Origin: Planctomycetota bacterium
GTDB taxonomy: Bacteria > Planctomycetota > UBA1135 > GCA-002686595
Assembly: GCA_002686265.1 (NCBI GenBank)
Contig: NZBA01000062.1
Location: 1-32,457, forward strand
Length of the DNA: 32,457 nucleotides
Reading direction: 5' to 3'
The position numbers and the translations under genes were made by a program. Numbering within the stretch: the first letter of the stretch is position 1; every line of letters begins with the position of its first letter. Positions 1 to 8,600 of the stretch are shown here, in pieces. The notes below the pieces were generated by a model, which saw nothing but the letters and a program-made list of their open reading frames with translations, made no database searches and had not been told where the DNA came from.

Positions 1-1
1 C

Positions 2-3000
2 ATAAACGGCGTGTACGAAGTGAAGGTCATGGTCAACGACGGCAACGGCGGCATGGACATGCAGACGATCTCTGTCACTGTGACCGATGCCAACGATGCA
101 CCGGTCCTGGATACTGGCTTGACCTTTACGCTGCCGACGATCACGGAAGACAACATTTCCAATCAGGGAATCTCCGTCGCGACTCTCCTGGATCCGATTC
201 CCGCCAATCCTGAAAATGCCGTCACGGACGAGGATACCGGAGCCGTTGAAGGGATTGCGGTCAGCGCAAAGATCGGAAATGGCACTTGGCAGTATTCGAT
301 CGATGGCGGCACGAACTTCGTCGACGTGGGTACGGTCAACGGTACGGCTGCGCGATTGCTGCGAGCAACCGACTGGATTCGGTTTGTCCCGGATCAGGAA
401 CAAGGTGAAATTGCCACGATCACGTTCCGCGCTTGGGATCAGACCAGCGGCGTGCCGGGCGGTACAGGCAACTCGGACGTCAACGGCGGTGAGACAGCCT
501 TCAGTGCGAACGAAGAGGTGGCCTCGATTACCGTCACGGGCGTAAACGATGCCCCCGTCTTGGACACGTCGGCCACGTTGGTACTGCCGACGATAACGGA
601 AGACGACGTCGACAACAACGGTGCCGACATCACGACGATCTTGGCCAGTTTGGCTGGCAACCCGATCACGGATGTCGACGACCCAACGGGGCTCGTTGAA
701 GGCATCGCGATCAGCGGTCTGACGGGGGCGGGGACATGGGAGTACTTGCTCGACGGCAACACGAATTATCTGCCAGTGGGAACGGTTTCCACCAACTCCG
801 CACTGCTGCTGCGAGCGGTAGACCGAGTTCGCTATGTTCCCGACACGGACAATGGCGAAACCGCCACAATCCGATTCCGTGCTTGGGACCAGTCCGGCAC
901 GACAGCTGGCCAACAGGGCACGAAAGTGTCCGTCGTTGCCAACGGCGGTACTCAGCCGTACAGCACGGCCACCGCTACGGCAGCGATTACGGTGACCGAC
1001 CTCAATGACGCCCCCGTTGCAAACGACGATAACTACACCACCAGCGAAGATGCCACACTGACCGTTTCCGGCCTCGGAGTCCGCCAGAACGATACCGACG
1101 TCGATATTCCGGCACAAACGTTGTCAGTGGTCGAGGCACAAACCACGCCGATCGTTGGTGCGACCTTGACCGTCGCCAGTGACCTGGGCGCTGTGGTTGT
1201 CGTCAACGCCAACGGGACGTTTACGTACGACCCAACCAGTTCGCCCCTCTTGCAACAACTTGGTGTTACTGACAGCACCATCGACAAATTCCGTTATAAG
1301 CTCCAGGACAATGGCGCGGGGAACCTCGAATCGAACGAAGCAACCGTTTCGATTACGGTGACGGGCGTGAATGACAACCCAACGGCCAACGACGTCCACA
1401 CGACCGTCGGAGAAGTATCGGGCGATCCGGTTATGGAAGATGGTCCGGCGATTCAGGGGAAGTTCGACGCCACGGATATCGACATGAACGATACTGCTCA
1501 GTTGGTCTATGACCTCTTGTCCACCCAGCCCGCCGAAGGATCGGTCGCCGTCAGCGGCACGCCCGGCGACAATTCATTTACCTTCAATCCCGGCAATGAT
1601 TTTCAGGATCTTGAGGAAGGGGAAACCCGCGACGTCACATTTAGCTATCGGGCCACCGATCCGAGCCTGAGCAATAGTAATGTCGCCATTGTCACCGTCA
1701 CGGTAACTGGCGTGAACGACCGGCCGGAAGTTCAGGACATCGGCATCACGACGACCGAAGATGGACCGATCACCACCGATCTGTTTGACGGTAGCGACGC
1801 CGACGGAAATGCTCTGGAATTTGAATTGGGTGCGCCGGCCACGACCGTAGTTGGTGTGTGTGACGTGAACTTGACGAGCGTCAATCTTACCGACAACTTT
1901 ACCAACAACATGAATGGGTCGTTTACGTTCGATCCACAAGACAATTTCCACGGTTTGGCGGTGGGCGAATCCTGCCAGGTCGCAATTGGCTACCATGCAG
2001 ACGATCAGACAGGATTGGGAGATGCCCTCAGCAGTGACGCTACGATTACGGTCACGGTGACCGGCGTGAACGACATACCTGTCACTAATGACGATGTGAG
2101 TTTCACTACCGAGGACGCAGAACGGGTGGTTCCCGATACGGAAGGCGTGTTGGAAAACGACTCCGATCTTGACCTCAACGACACGCTGACGGTCGTTGGT
2201 TTCGACGTGCTCAGTGTTTTGGGTGCGGCCGTCGCCGTTAATCCAGGTGGTGGATACACGTATGATCCGCGTGGATCAGCGACGCTGCAGGCCTTGAAGA
2301 CCACATCCCCGACGGAAGAGGACACGTTCCGCGTCACTGTCGAAGATTCCCAGGGTGTACGTGTTACCGAAACCGTGACGATTTCCGTTTCGGGTTTGAA
2401 TGACGCGCCTGTCGCTCGTCCAGATTTCGGTGCGACAACCGAAGACCAATTGCTCGCTGTTGGTGCCAGAGGTGTCTTGACCAACGATAGCGATCCGGAT
2501 GCTGGTGAAACAAACGGCCTGGTGGCTGAGCCTGCCACCCGCCTAAGTACCAAGGAAGCGTCGGTGGAAGTGTTCGCCGATGGTAGCTACAGCTACGATC
2601 CGCTGGACGCAACGCCTCTGCAGGCGTTACGCCAGGGCGAGCCGACGACGGACACTTTCCCGTACACGGTCATCGACGTCAACGGTGTGCGCACCGATGG
2701 TGTGGTGTCCATTACGGTGACCGGCGTCAACGATGCCCCGGTGGCCAATGATGACGATGCCAACGCTAACAACACCCCACGAGACGAAGACCATGCGTTC
2801 ACGATCAATGCACTGGACAATGATACGGATGCCGACTTGGGCGACACGGACACGCTGTCGTTGATCCGTTTCGATTCTCGGAGCGACAAGGGGGCGGCGA
2901 TCAGCGTCAACGCCGGCGGTGAGTTCGTTTACGATCCTCGAGATTCGGTGACCTTGCAAGCGCTGGCCGCTAACTTGACCACGCCCGACACTTTCACCTA

Positions 3001-5224
3001 TGAAATCACTGACGGGCTTGGCGTCAGGGCAACGGCGACCGTATCCGTGACGGTGTCGGGTGTGAATGACAAGCCCGTCGCGTTCGGAGACGGCTATACG
3101 ACGACTGAAGATCACCAACTTTCTGTGCCGGCACTCGGTGTGTTGGCGAATGACCGCGATGACGAAGGTGACATCCTGACCGTATTCAGCGTCAACGGTG
3201 TGCATTCCGACGTTGGATCGAACATTCAACTGCCTTCGGGGGCGCGGTTGACACTCAACACAAATGGTGGGTTTGACTATGATCCCACCACGTCGCCGAC
3301 GCTGAATGCCCTACCCGCTGATGCCACCGTTGCCGATTCCTTCGTCTATGAAGCCTTCGACGGATTCGATCGGTCCAGTCCTGTCACCGTGGTGATCACG
3401 GTTTCAGGAGTAAACGACGCGCCCGTCGCGCGAGACGTTTCATTCTCGACGAATGAAGACACCGTTCTGGCTGTTGCCGCCGCCGGTTTGTTGGCGAACG
3501 ACAACGATGTCGATGGCGACGCAATCTTCGCTAACGCGTTTGGTAGTGTCAGCGCACGTGGTGCCGCGATCGTGGTCAATCGAGATGGGAGTTTTCAATA
3601 TGATCCCAGAGGAGTTGCGGGATTGCAGGCTCTCTCGTCGATTCAAAACGCGAGCGATACCTTTACCTACACGATCAGTGATATGAAGGGAGGTGTTGCG
3701 ACGGCCACCGCCACCATCACCGTCCAGGGCGAAAATGACGCACCCATCGCGACGGACGATTCCTATCGCACCGACGAAGACTCGAAGCTGATTGTCTCCG
3801 GCCAAGGTGTGATCGAGAATGATATTGACGTGGATGATGGTGACACCATTACGGTCGTTACGTTTGATGTGACGTCCGCCTTGGGAGCTCCGGTCACCGT
3901 CAACACGGATGGCACCTTCACGTACGATCCAACGAACATCGCCTCCGTTCAGGCGTTGCCGTTTGGCCAGTCGTTGGAAGATACATTTACCTATCGAGTG
4001 TCTGATACGAAGTCGCAGTCCAACCAGGCCGTTGTCACGATCACCGTGGATGGTCGTAACGACGCGCCGATCGCTCGCAACGACACGTATTCCGTCGCAG
4101 AAGATGGGCGTCTGGTTGTTTCCTCCACTGACGGCGTGCTTAACAACCCCGATACGGGCGACTCCGATCCTGAAGGCAGCCCGCTGACAGCCGAACGGAT
4201 TACCTCGCCTGTAAACGGACAGGTCTCACTCAGCGCCGCGGGCGGCTTTACCTATACGCCTAACCCCGATTTCAGCGGTGTGGATAGCTTCACCTATCGG
4301 GCCAAAGACGGATCGATCAGTTCGGACCTCGCTACGGTGACGATCGTTGTCACACCGGTAAACGACGATCCCGTGGCGACCTCGGATAACTACATGGTTG
4401 ATCAGGAGAGTTCGCTGACGGTCTCCGCAGAGGACGGCGTGCTGGCAAACGATCTCGATGTGGACGGAGAACAACTGACCGCCGAGCATGTCGCAGGCAC
4501 CGGACCGAACAATGGCTCGTTGCAGTTAGCCGGCGACGGATCATTCACTTATACACCAGATCCTGGCTTCTTCGGTGACGACACCTTCCAATACGACGCG
4601 GTCGACGGCAGTGGTGTCCGTGCGCGGGCTACCGTCACGATCGCCGTGGAGAATATCCACAACTGGCAGAATCCGTTCAACCGGTTCGACGTCAACGCGG
4701 ATGGAACCGTTTCGCCGCAGGACGTGCTGATCGTCATCAACTACCTCAACGACGTCGGTCCGGGACCCGTTCCAGAAGGTGCCGTTGGGCCGCCCTTCCG
4801 CGATGTCAACGGCGATGACCTGGTGACCGCCAATGACGTTCTGGTCTTGATCAACTATTTCAACTCGCTAGGCCAAAATGGCGAAGGCGAGTTCAGTCAA
4901 AGTCCGTTCGATGCGGAAGGCGAAGCACCGATTCTCTTCCTGCCGGGCATGGCAGCCGGTGGAATGACGAATCTGCCCCACCAAACAGGCTCCGGTGCGG
5001 TTTCCCATGATCACGCACCAGCCGTGGATGCCCTGTTCGGCCATGAGGCGACACCGCTGGCATTTGCCGCAAAACGAGCCACCGAGTTCTCGATTCAATC
5101 CGTTGATAGACAGCTGGAGTCGGTGCTGGACGACTTGGCCACTGATGACTTGGCCACCGATGATTTGGCTGCCGACGTTGGCAAGGCTTGGGAGGAGGAT
5201 CTGCTCGGACACGACAACCTGTGA
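2..5224 (+). CDS. Giant secreted VCBS/cadherin-like repeat protein with C-terminal dockerin (5' end outside window)
   Basis: The frame is open to the left edge, and codons before the GTG at 11 read as the inside of a cadherin-like module, so this is a 5'-truncated gene and not a GTG start. Visible product: about 1740 residues. Modules end in the repeating signature T-V-x-G-V-N-D-A-P, which I place at 92, 545, 1004, 1370, 1715, 2069, 2399, 2729, 3065, 3413, 3734, 4058 and 4361. The first two full modules (~150 residues) are of the TLPTITED...FRAWDQ type; the rest (~100-120 residues) are VCBS/cadherin-like with YDP...LQAL and DTFTY motifs. A dockerin-like pair and an acidic tail follow. Family knowledge: such modules are extracellular beta-sandwiches with acidic calcium-binding loops. 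Inferred role: adhesin or surface scaffold. No catalytic motif is visible. Only two cysteines are seen, both in the 1716-2068 module (GVCDV, GESCQV), possibly one disulfide. The stop is TGA at 5222. The next gene is in the same direction after a 339-bp gap. Confidence 0.93.
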   Translation: MNGVYEVKVMVNDGNGGMDMQTISVTVTDANDAPVLDTGLTFTLPTITEDNISNQGISVATLLDPIPANPENAVTDEDTGAVEGIAVSAKIGNGTWQYSIDGGTNFVDVGTVNGTAARLLRATDWIRFVPDQEQGEIATITFRAWDQTSGVPGGTGNSDVNGGETAFSANEEVASITVTGVNDAPVLDTSATLVLPTITEDDVDNNGADITTILASLAGNPITDVDDPTGLVEGIAISGLTGAGTWEYLLDGNTNYLPVGTVSTNSALLLRAVDRVRYVPDTDNGETATIRFRAWDQSGTTAGQQGTKVSVVANGGTQPYSTATATAAITVTDLNDAPVANDDNYTTSEDATLTVSGLGVRQNDTDVDIPAQTLSVVEAQTTPIVGATLTVASDLGAVVVVNANGTFTYDPTSSPLLQQLGVTDSTIDKFRYKLQDNGAGNLESNEATVSITVTGVNDNPTANDVHTTVGEVSGDPVMEDGPAIQGKFDATDIDMNDTAQLVYDLLSTQPAEGSVAVSGTPGDNSFTFNPGNDFQDLEEGETRDVTFSYRATDPSLSNSNVAIVTVTVTGVNDRPEVQDIGITTTEDGPITTDLFDGSDADGNALEFELGAPATTVVGVCDVNLTSVNLTDNFTNNMNGSFTFDPQDNFHGLAVGESCQVAIGYHADDQTGLGDALSSDATITVTVTGVNDIPVTNDDVSFTTEDAERVVPDTEGVLENDSDLDLNDTLTVVGFDVLSVLGAAVAVNPGGGYTYDPRGSATLQALKTTSPTEEDTFRVTVEDSQGVRVTETVTISVSGLNDAPVARPDFGATTEDQLLAVGARGVLTNDSDPDAGETNGLVAEPATRLSTKEASVEVFADGSYSYDPLDATPLQALRQGEPTTDTFPYTVIDVNGVRTDGVVSITVTGVNDAPVANDDDANANNTPRDEDHAFTINALDNDTDADLGDTDTLSLIRFDSRSDKGAAISVNAGGEFVYDPRDSVTLQALAANLTTPDTFTYEITDGLGVRATATVSVTVSGVNDKPVAFGDGYTTTEDHQLSVPALGVLANDRDDEGDILTVFSVNGVHSDVGSNIQLPSGARLTLNTNGGFDYDPTTSPTLNALPADATVADSFVYEAFDGFDRSSPVTVVITVSGVNDAPVARDVSFSTNEDTVLAVAAAGLLANDNDVDGDAIFANAFGSVSARGAAIVVNRDGSFQYDPRGVAGLQALSSIQNASDTFTYTISDMKGGVATATATITVQGENDAPIATDDSYRTDEDSKLIVSGQGVIENDIDVDDGDTITVVTFDVTSALGAPVTVNTDGTFTYDPTNIASVQALPFGQSLEDTFTYRVSDTKSQSNQAVVTITVDGRNDAPIARNDTYSVAEDGRLVVSSTDGVLNNPDTGDSDPEGSPLTAERITSPVNGQVSLSAAGGFTYTPNPDFSGVDSFTYRAKDGSISSDLATVTIVVTPVNDDPVATSDNYMVDQESSLTVSAEDGVLANDLDVDGEQLTAEHVAGTGPNNGSLQLAGDGSFTYTPDPGFFGDDTFQYDAVDGSGVRARATVTIAVENIHNWQNPFNRFDVNADGTVSPQDVLIVINYLNDVGPGPVPEGAVGPPFRDVNGDDLVTANDVLVLINYFNSLGQNGEGEFSQSPFDAEGEAPILFLPGMAAGGMTNLPHQTGSGAVSHDHAPAVDALFGHEATPLAFAAKRATEFSIQSVDRQLESVLDDLATDDLATDDLAADVGKAWEEDLLGHDNL
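92..1003 (+). repeat. Two tandem ~150-residue TLPTITED / FRAWDQ modules
   Basis: Two successive protein modules (about 92-544 and 545-1003) share the same order of motifs: LDT..., LPTITED, a GI.D.D...VEGIA.S segment, G.W.Y..DG.T......GTV, LLRA.D..R.VPD, AT..FRAWDQ, and a terminal IT.TD/TG-NDAP. Modules of this sort occur in other giant bacterial surface proteins next to cadherin-like repeats; I cannot attach a family accession to it. They are clearly different from, and longer than, the VCBS-type modules that follow. Confidence 0.75.
1004..4657 (+). repeat. Array of 11 VCBS/cadherin-like modules
   Basis: Module boundaries at the NDxP motifs are 1004, 1370, 1715, 2069, 2399, 2729, 3065, 3413, 3734, 4058 and 4361, with the last ending near 4657; unit length is about 98-122 residues. 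From 2069 to 4057 the units follow the VCBS pattern closely: TTED..L.V...GVL.ND.D.D..D.L.V..F, then NG.F.YDP......LQAL...DTFTY...D..G, then TVTITV.GVNDAP. The last two (4058-4657) are the shorter SFTYTP..GF.G.DSFTY type. DNA identity between units is low, so the array is old and diverged, not a recent amplification. Confidence 0.88.
4661..4876 (+). other. Dockerin-like double calcium-binding repeat of the upstream protein
   Basis: After N-W-Q-N-P come two loop-helix segments: DVNADGTVSPQDVLIVINYL and DVNGDDLVTANDVLVLINYF. Each has the D-x-N-x-D-x(6)-D spacing of a type I dockerin calcium loop followed by a hydrophobic helix. A Pro/Gly-rich linker (GPGPVPEG...) separates them. Known dockerins bind cohesins; no cohesin gene is in this window, so the partner is unknown. 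Confidence 0.9.
4877..5221 (+). other. C-terminal linker and acidic tail of the upstream protein
   Basis: A GEGEF/EGEA linker is followed by about 100 residues rich in Asp, Ala and Leu. The region includes VDRQLESVLDDLATD and ends with a Trp and an acidic stretch (KAWEEDLLGHDNL). There is no LPXTG, no PEP-CTERM motif and no terminal membrane helix. The downstream giant protein has an equivalent tail, so this may be a sorting or attachment segment. That role is inference. Confidence 0.6.
5132..5176 (+). repeat. Three tandem 15-bp units encoding DLATD
   Basis: Units at 5132-5146, 5147-5161 and 5162-5176 encode DLATD, DLATD and DLAAD. The first two differ only at the third position of one Thr codon (ACT/ACC). 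The third carries four substitutions. This looks like small in-frame slippage or duplication that lengthened the acidic tail. Confidence 0.85.
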
Positions 5225-5371
5225 GATTGCGACAAAGCCAGTTAAACCACCCCCTCTTTCGAGCGAGTCATTCGGGTCGTGCTGTCTGGCGCGATCTGGG
5301 GAGGTTTCGGCGTCCGAATCGCTGGAAGTGTGGGATGACTGCGTAAATGAGGTGGTTGCCTCTCAGATTTC

Positions 5372-5399
5372 TTGCAAAGGATTCGCGCCCAATTATAAT
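5372..5399 (+). promoter_or_regulatory. Candidate sigma70-type promoter for the giant gene
   Basis: A perfect TATAAT lies at 5394-5399, and TTGCAA (4 of 6 matches to TTGACA) lies at 5372-5377 with a 16-bp spacer. Transcription would start near 5406 and give a leader of about 158 nt. It sits in the only AT-rich stretch of the gap. The match could arise by chance, and promoter rules in planctomycetes are less well known. Confidence 0.5.
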
Positions 5400-5462
5400 C
5401 GATAGAATGCGTAGAAACTGAAAGATATAACTGAACTTACGGCGAATCAGCGGCCTGTTTTG

Positions 5463-5478
5463 CCCGTCCAAAGACGGG
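5463..5478 (+). other. Small hairpin in the presumed 5' leader of the giant gene
   Basis: CCCGTC (5463-5468) pairs perfectly with GACGGG (5473-5478) around a CAAA loop. No T-run follows, so it is not a classical terminator. It may be a leader structure or mean nothing. Confidence 0.3.
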
Positions 5479-5549
5479 TGTAGGACCAGGTCTGCTGCTC
5501 ATGAGTAGCTGGCATGCGCTTTTCCAACGGCGCTCCAGCCCACCCAGAT

Positions 5550-5555
5550 AGAGGG
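5550..5555 (+). promoter_or_regulatory. Shine-Dalgarno sequence of the giant gene
   Basis: AGAGGG lies 8 nt before the ATG at 5564 and supports that start. A second in-frame ATG at 5570 would be 14 nt away, which is less favourable. Confidence 0.65.
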
Positions 5556-5563
5556 TATTTTAT

Positions 5564-5677
5564 ATGGCCATGCGACGAGAGTCACTCTGGCGACGATTTA
5601 GGCGCCGTCTTCGCCTCAAACGGCAGACTCGCAAGATGCGCGTTGAGCCGCTTGAAGCAAGGGTTCTCCTGGCGTTC
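5564..5677 (+). other. Basic leader with planctomycete extracellular (LEPR-XLL-like) motif
   Basis: Residues 1-26 are strongly basic (RRFRRRLRLKR...) and are followed by VEPLEARVLLA at 27-37. This matches the short motif, roughly E-x-L-E-x-R-x-L-L-A, found at the start of many planctomycete exported proteins (Planc_extracel type, PF07595, from memory). There is no ordinary long hydrophobic signal core. The export route is unknown. Confidence 0.85.
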
Positions 5678-8600
5678 GATACTCCGACGGTAAATTTCCC
5701 CGGTCAAGCAACGACGGTCTTGCTGGCGCCGCCGGATACGGTGGGCGATGTTGGTCCGAATCATTACATCCAGATGGTGAACGCCCCTGGCGGATCGACA
5801 TTTGAGATTTACGACAAGCAGGGCAATGTCCTGCAGGCGTCTCAAAACACCGACACACTTGCCGTGGCGGGCAGCAACTGTGCGAACGGGGCGGGTGATC
5901 CAATTGTGTTGTATGACCATTTGGCAGATCGTTGGCTGGTCAGCGAGTTTACGCCACCGGGTGGTAGCAACTCGATGTGTGTCTACATTTCACAGACACC
6001 GGATCCCACGGCTGGCAGTTGGTTTGCCTACGAGATTTCGGCGCCAAACTTTCCTGACTATTTGAAGTTTGCAGTCTGGGAGGATGCCTACTTCATCGGC
6101 ACGAACGAGAGCGACAACCCGGTCTATGCGCTTGATCGGCAACGTATGGTTAATGGGCCGAGCGGCACGATAGCAGCGATTCGGCAGTCAACGCCTGATC
6201 GTGCCGGTTGGCAGCGCAACCACATCATGCCGGCCGACCTGGATGGTCCAGCGGCACCCGCCGGATCACCAGGGTTGTTCATCCGCCAGCTAGACGACGA
6301 GATCACGAACCCGAGTGGCGCCGATCCGGCTCAAGACTTCGTCGAAGTTTGGGAGTTCGCGCCGGACTTTGTCACGCCCGCCAACTCGACCTATACCTTG
6401 GCTGCGACCGTTGGAATTGCGGACTTCGACTACAATCTGTGCAATTTCAGTCGTTCTTGCCTCGACCAGCCGGGTGTCCCCAACAGTCTTGACGCCCTGC
6501 CTCACTACATTAATTATCGTGCGCAATATCGCAATTTCGGCACGCACGAGACTCTGGTTGGTAGTTTCACGGAAGACGTTGATACGGATCATGCGGGGAT
6601 CCACTGGTTTGAATTACGGAAGGCACCGGGGGGGGCGTGGTCACTCTTTCAGGATGGAACCCACGCCCCGGATACGGAAGATCGCTGGATGGCCAGCGCG
6701 GCCATGAATGTCGACGGCGACATTGCATTGGGATACTCGATCACCAGCTCAACGACTTTCCCCAGCATACGTTACACGGGTAGACGAGCGTCCGATCCGT
6801 TGGGGACGATGCCCCAGGGCGAGCACACGATCATCGACGGCAGCGGTGTGCAGACTTTCTCGTCCCGCTGGGGCGACTACAGCGCGATGAGTGTCGATCC
6901 GGTTAACGATCGATCGTTCTGGTATACACAGGAGTACATTCCCAGTGGTGGCCGATGGGCGACGCAGATTGCTTCGTTTGAGTTTCCGGCTCTCGGAGCT
7001 AGCGGGGTGGCCCTACAGGGGCCTCAGCTGATCAGCGCGAACCCAAATGACGGTGACATTTTCGATTTCGAGACCGTCACTGACCCCGGTTTTGACAACA
7101 TTCTGGGAGTCGCACCGCGCGAGCTTACACTGCGGTTCAACGGCGGTGCAAACCTGGACGAGAGCACGTTTGATGGCATTCGATTCACGCGAGCTGGAAT
7201 GGACGACGCGTTTGGCGATACCAACGACGTCGTGATGACACCTGGTTTTTTGGGTTTTCTCGATCCATCGAATCCAACCATCGTCGTCGCTCGCTTCGCC
7301 CAGACGTTACCGGATGATACCTATCGAATTGAGATTTTCGGAATTGACGATCAGGTTCTTGGCATCACTGGTTTGCGCAGTCTGAACGGCGCTTTGTTTG
7401 AGCCACGAGACACATCGACAGATAGTGACACGATTGATTTTGACTTGCAACTGGGAGCTCAAATCACGGCCGTAGTGCCACAGCCGGTGAGTCGCGTCAG
7501 CGAGGTCGACTTGCTAGGAGGCCCGACAGGCGGGACGTTTACCTTGACGTTTGACGGCGCAACTACCACGCCTCTGCAATTCAACGCCACACCCCAGGAT
7601 GTCGAGGACGCCTTGCAGGCATTGTCCACCGTGGGTGGCGCCGACGGTCAAAACGTTGTCGTGACTGAAGACCCTGGTGGTCCTTGGAAAGTGGCGTTTC
7701 AAGGCCACTTCGCCGGCGCACAAGCAACGTTGACCGGAGACGGTTCTCTGCTAACCGGTGGTTCGAGTCCGTCGTTAGACATCCGTCGCGGTCAATTATC
7801 CCAGGCCCGCGACCAGATCATCGTCTATTTCAACGACGACGAGTTGAAGATGTCTTCGGCAACGGCCCCAAAGTTCTACCGCTTGATCTTCACTAACGAC
7901 ACGGCTCGCAATACGGGTGGTACGGATCCCAGCCAGGAAGACGACCAGAACGTTCACAATCCAATACATGTGGACTACGATCCTGTCGCCAACAAGGCCG
8001 TGCTTACGTTTGACGACGCGATACCCGAGTTGTCCGAGCCGGGCACTTATCGGCTCCGCATCGGCACGGCCGAGTTGTCACCTGCTCCACCGCTACAAGT
8101 GGCGGTGACCGTCGATCCGGGCTCGAGTTTTGTCACGGCCAACAACATTGTGGGCGACCTGGCCGCCAACACCAGCCAGATCATTGCATCGCGCATCGAG
8201 ACGCAGCCCTTACCGTTGGATTTCCCCGGCGACGCCGACGAACCGGGACATCGCGACCTGAATTACCCGTTCGATACGCACACGACGCAGACGGCGGATC
8301 GCTTCGACGGCATCACGGAGGTGTTCTACAACTTCCGCGACGACTATGGCTCGGACCCCTTGGGTACCGGATTGCAGAATGCGATTACAGAAGCTCAAAA
8401 GCAACGGTCCCGGGAAATCTTCGAGCTGTACAGCCGCTACATCGGCATCCGTTTCACGGAGACCGACACGCAGGGCATCACCGTGGCGACGGGCGATCCT
8501 CGCGCCATCAATCCTAACGACACGCTGGGCGTCAACGGCTCAGACGTTATCTCGTCCGGCGACTTCCGACACGGCTTGGTAATTCTCAACGCCGCGCAGA

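Larger units (their letters stand above)
5225..5563. other. Intergenic region between the two giant genes
   Basis: This 339-bp gap contains no ORF with recognisable content. It holds a good sigma70-like promoter, a short hairpin and a Shine-Dalgarno sequence, described separately. I see no strong hairpin plus T-run after the upstream stop, so readthrough from the first gene cannot be excluded. Confidence 0.7.

Noticed and set aside
11..13. GTG at 11 as the true start of the first gene
   Set aside because: There is no ribosome binding site in the preceding 10 bases, and the frame is open to the edge and already reads as the inside of a cadherin-like module.
1004..4657. CRISPR array or DNA-level tandem repeat
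   Set aside because: The regular ~330-bp spacing comes from protein modules; DNA copies are strongly diverged and lie inside an open frame.
5245..5357. Long-range stem AACCACC/GGTGGTT as a terminator of the first gene
   Set aside because: Only 7 bp separated by about 100 bases and with no T-run; probably chance.
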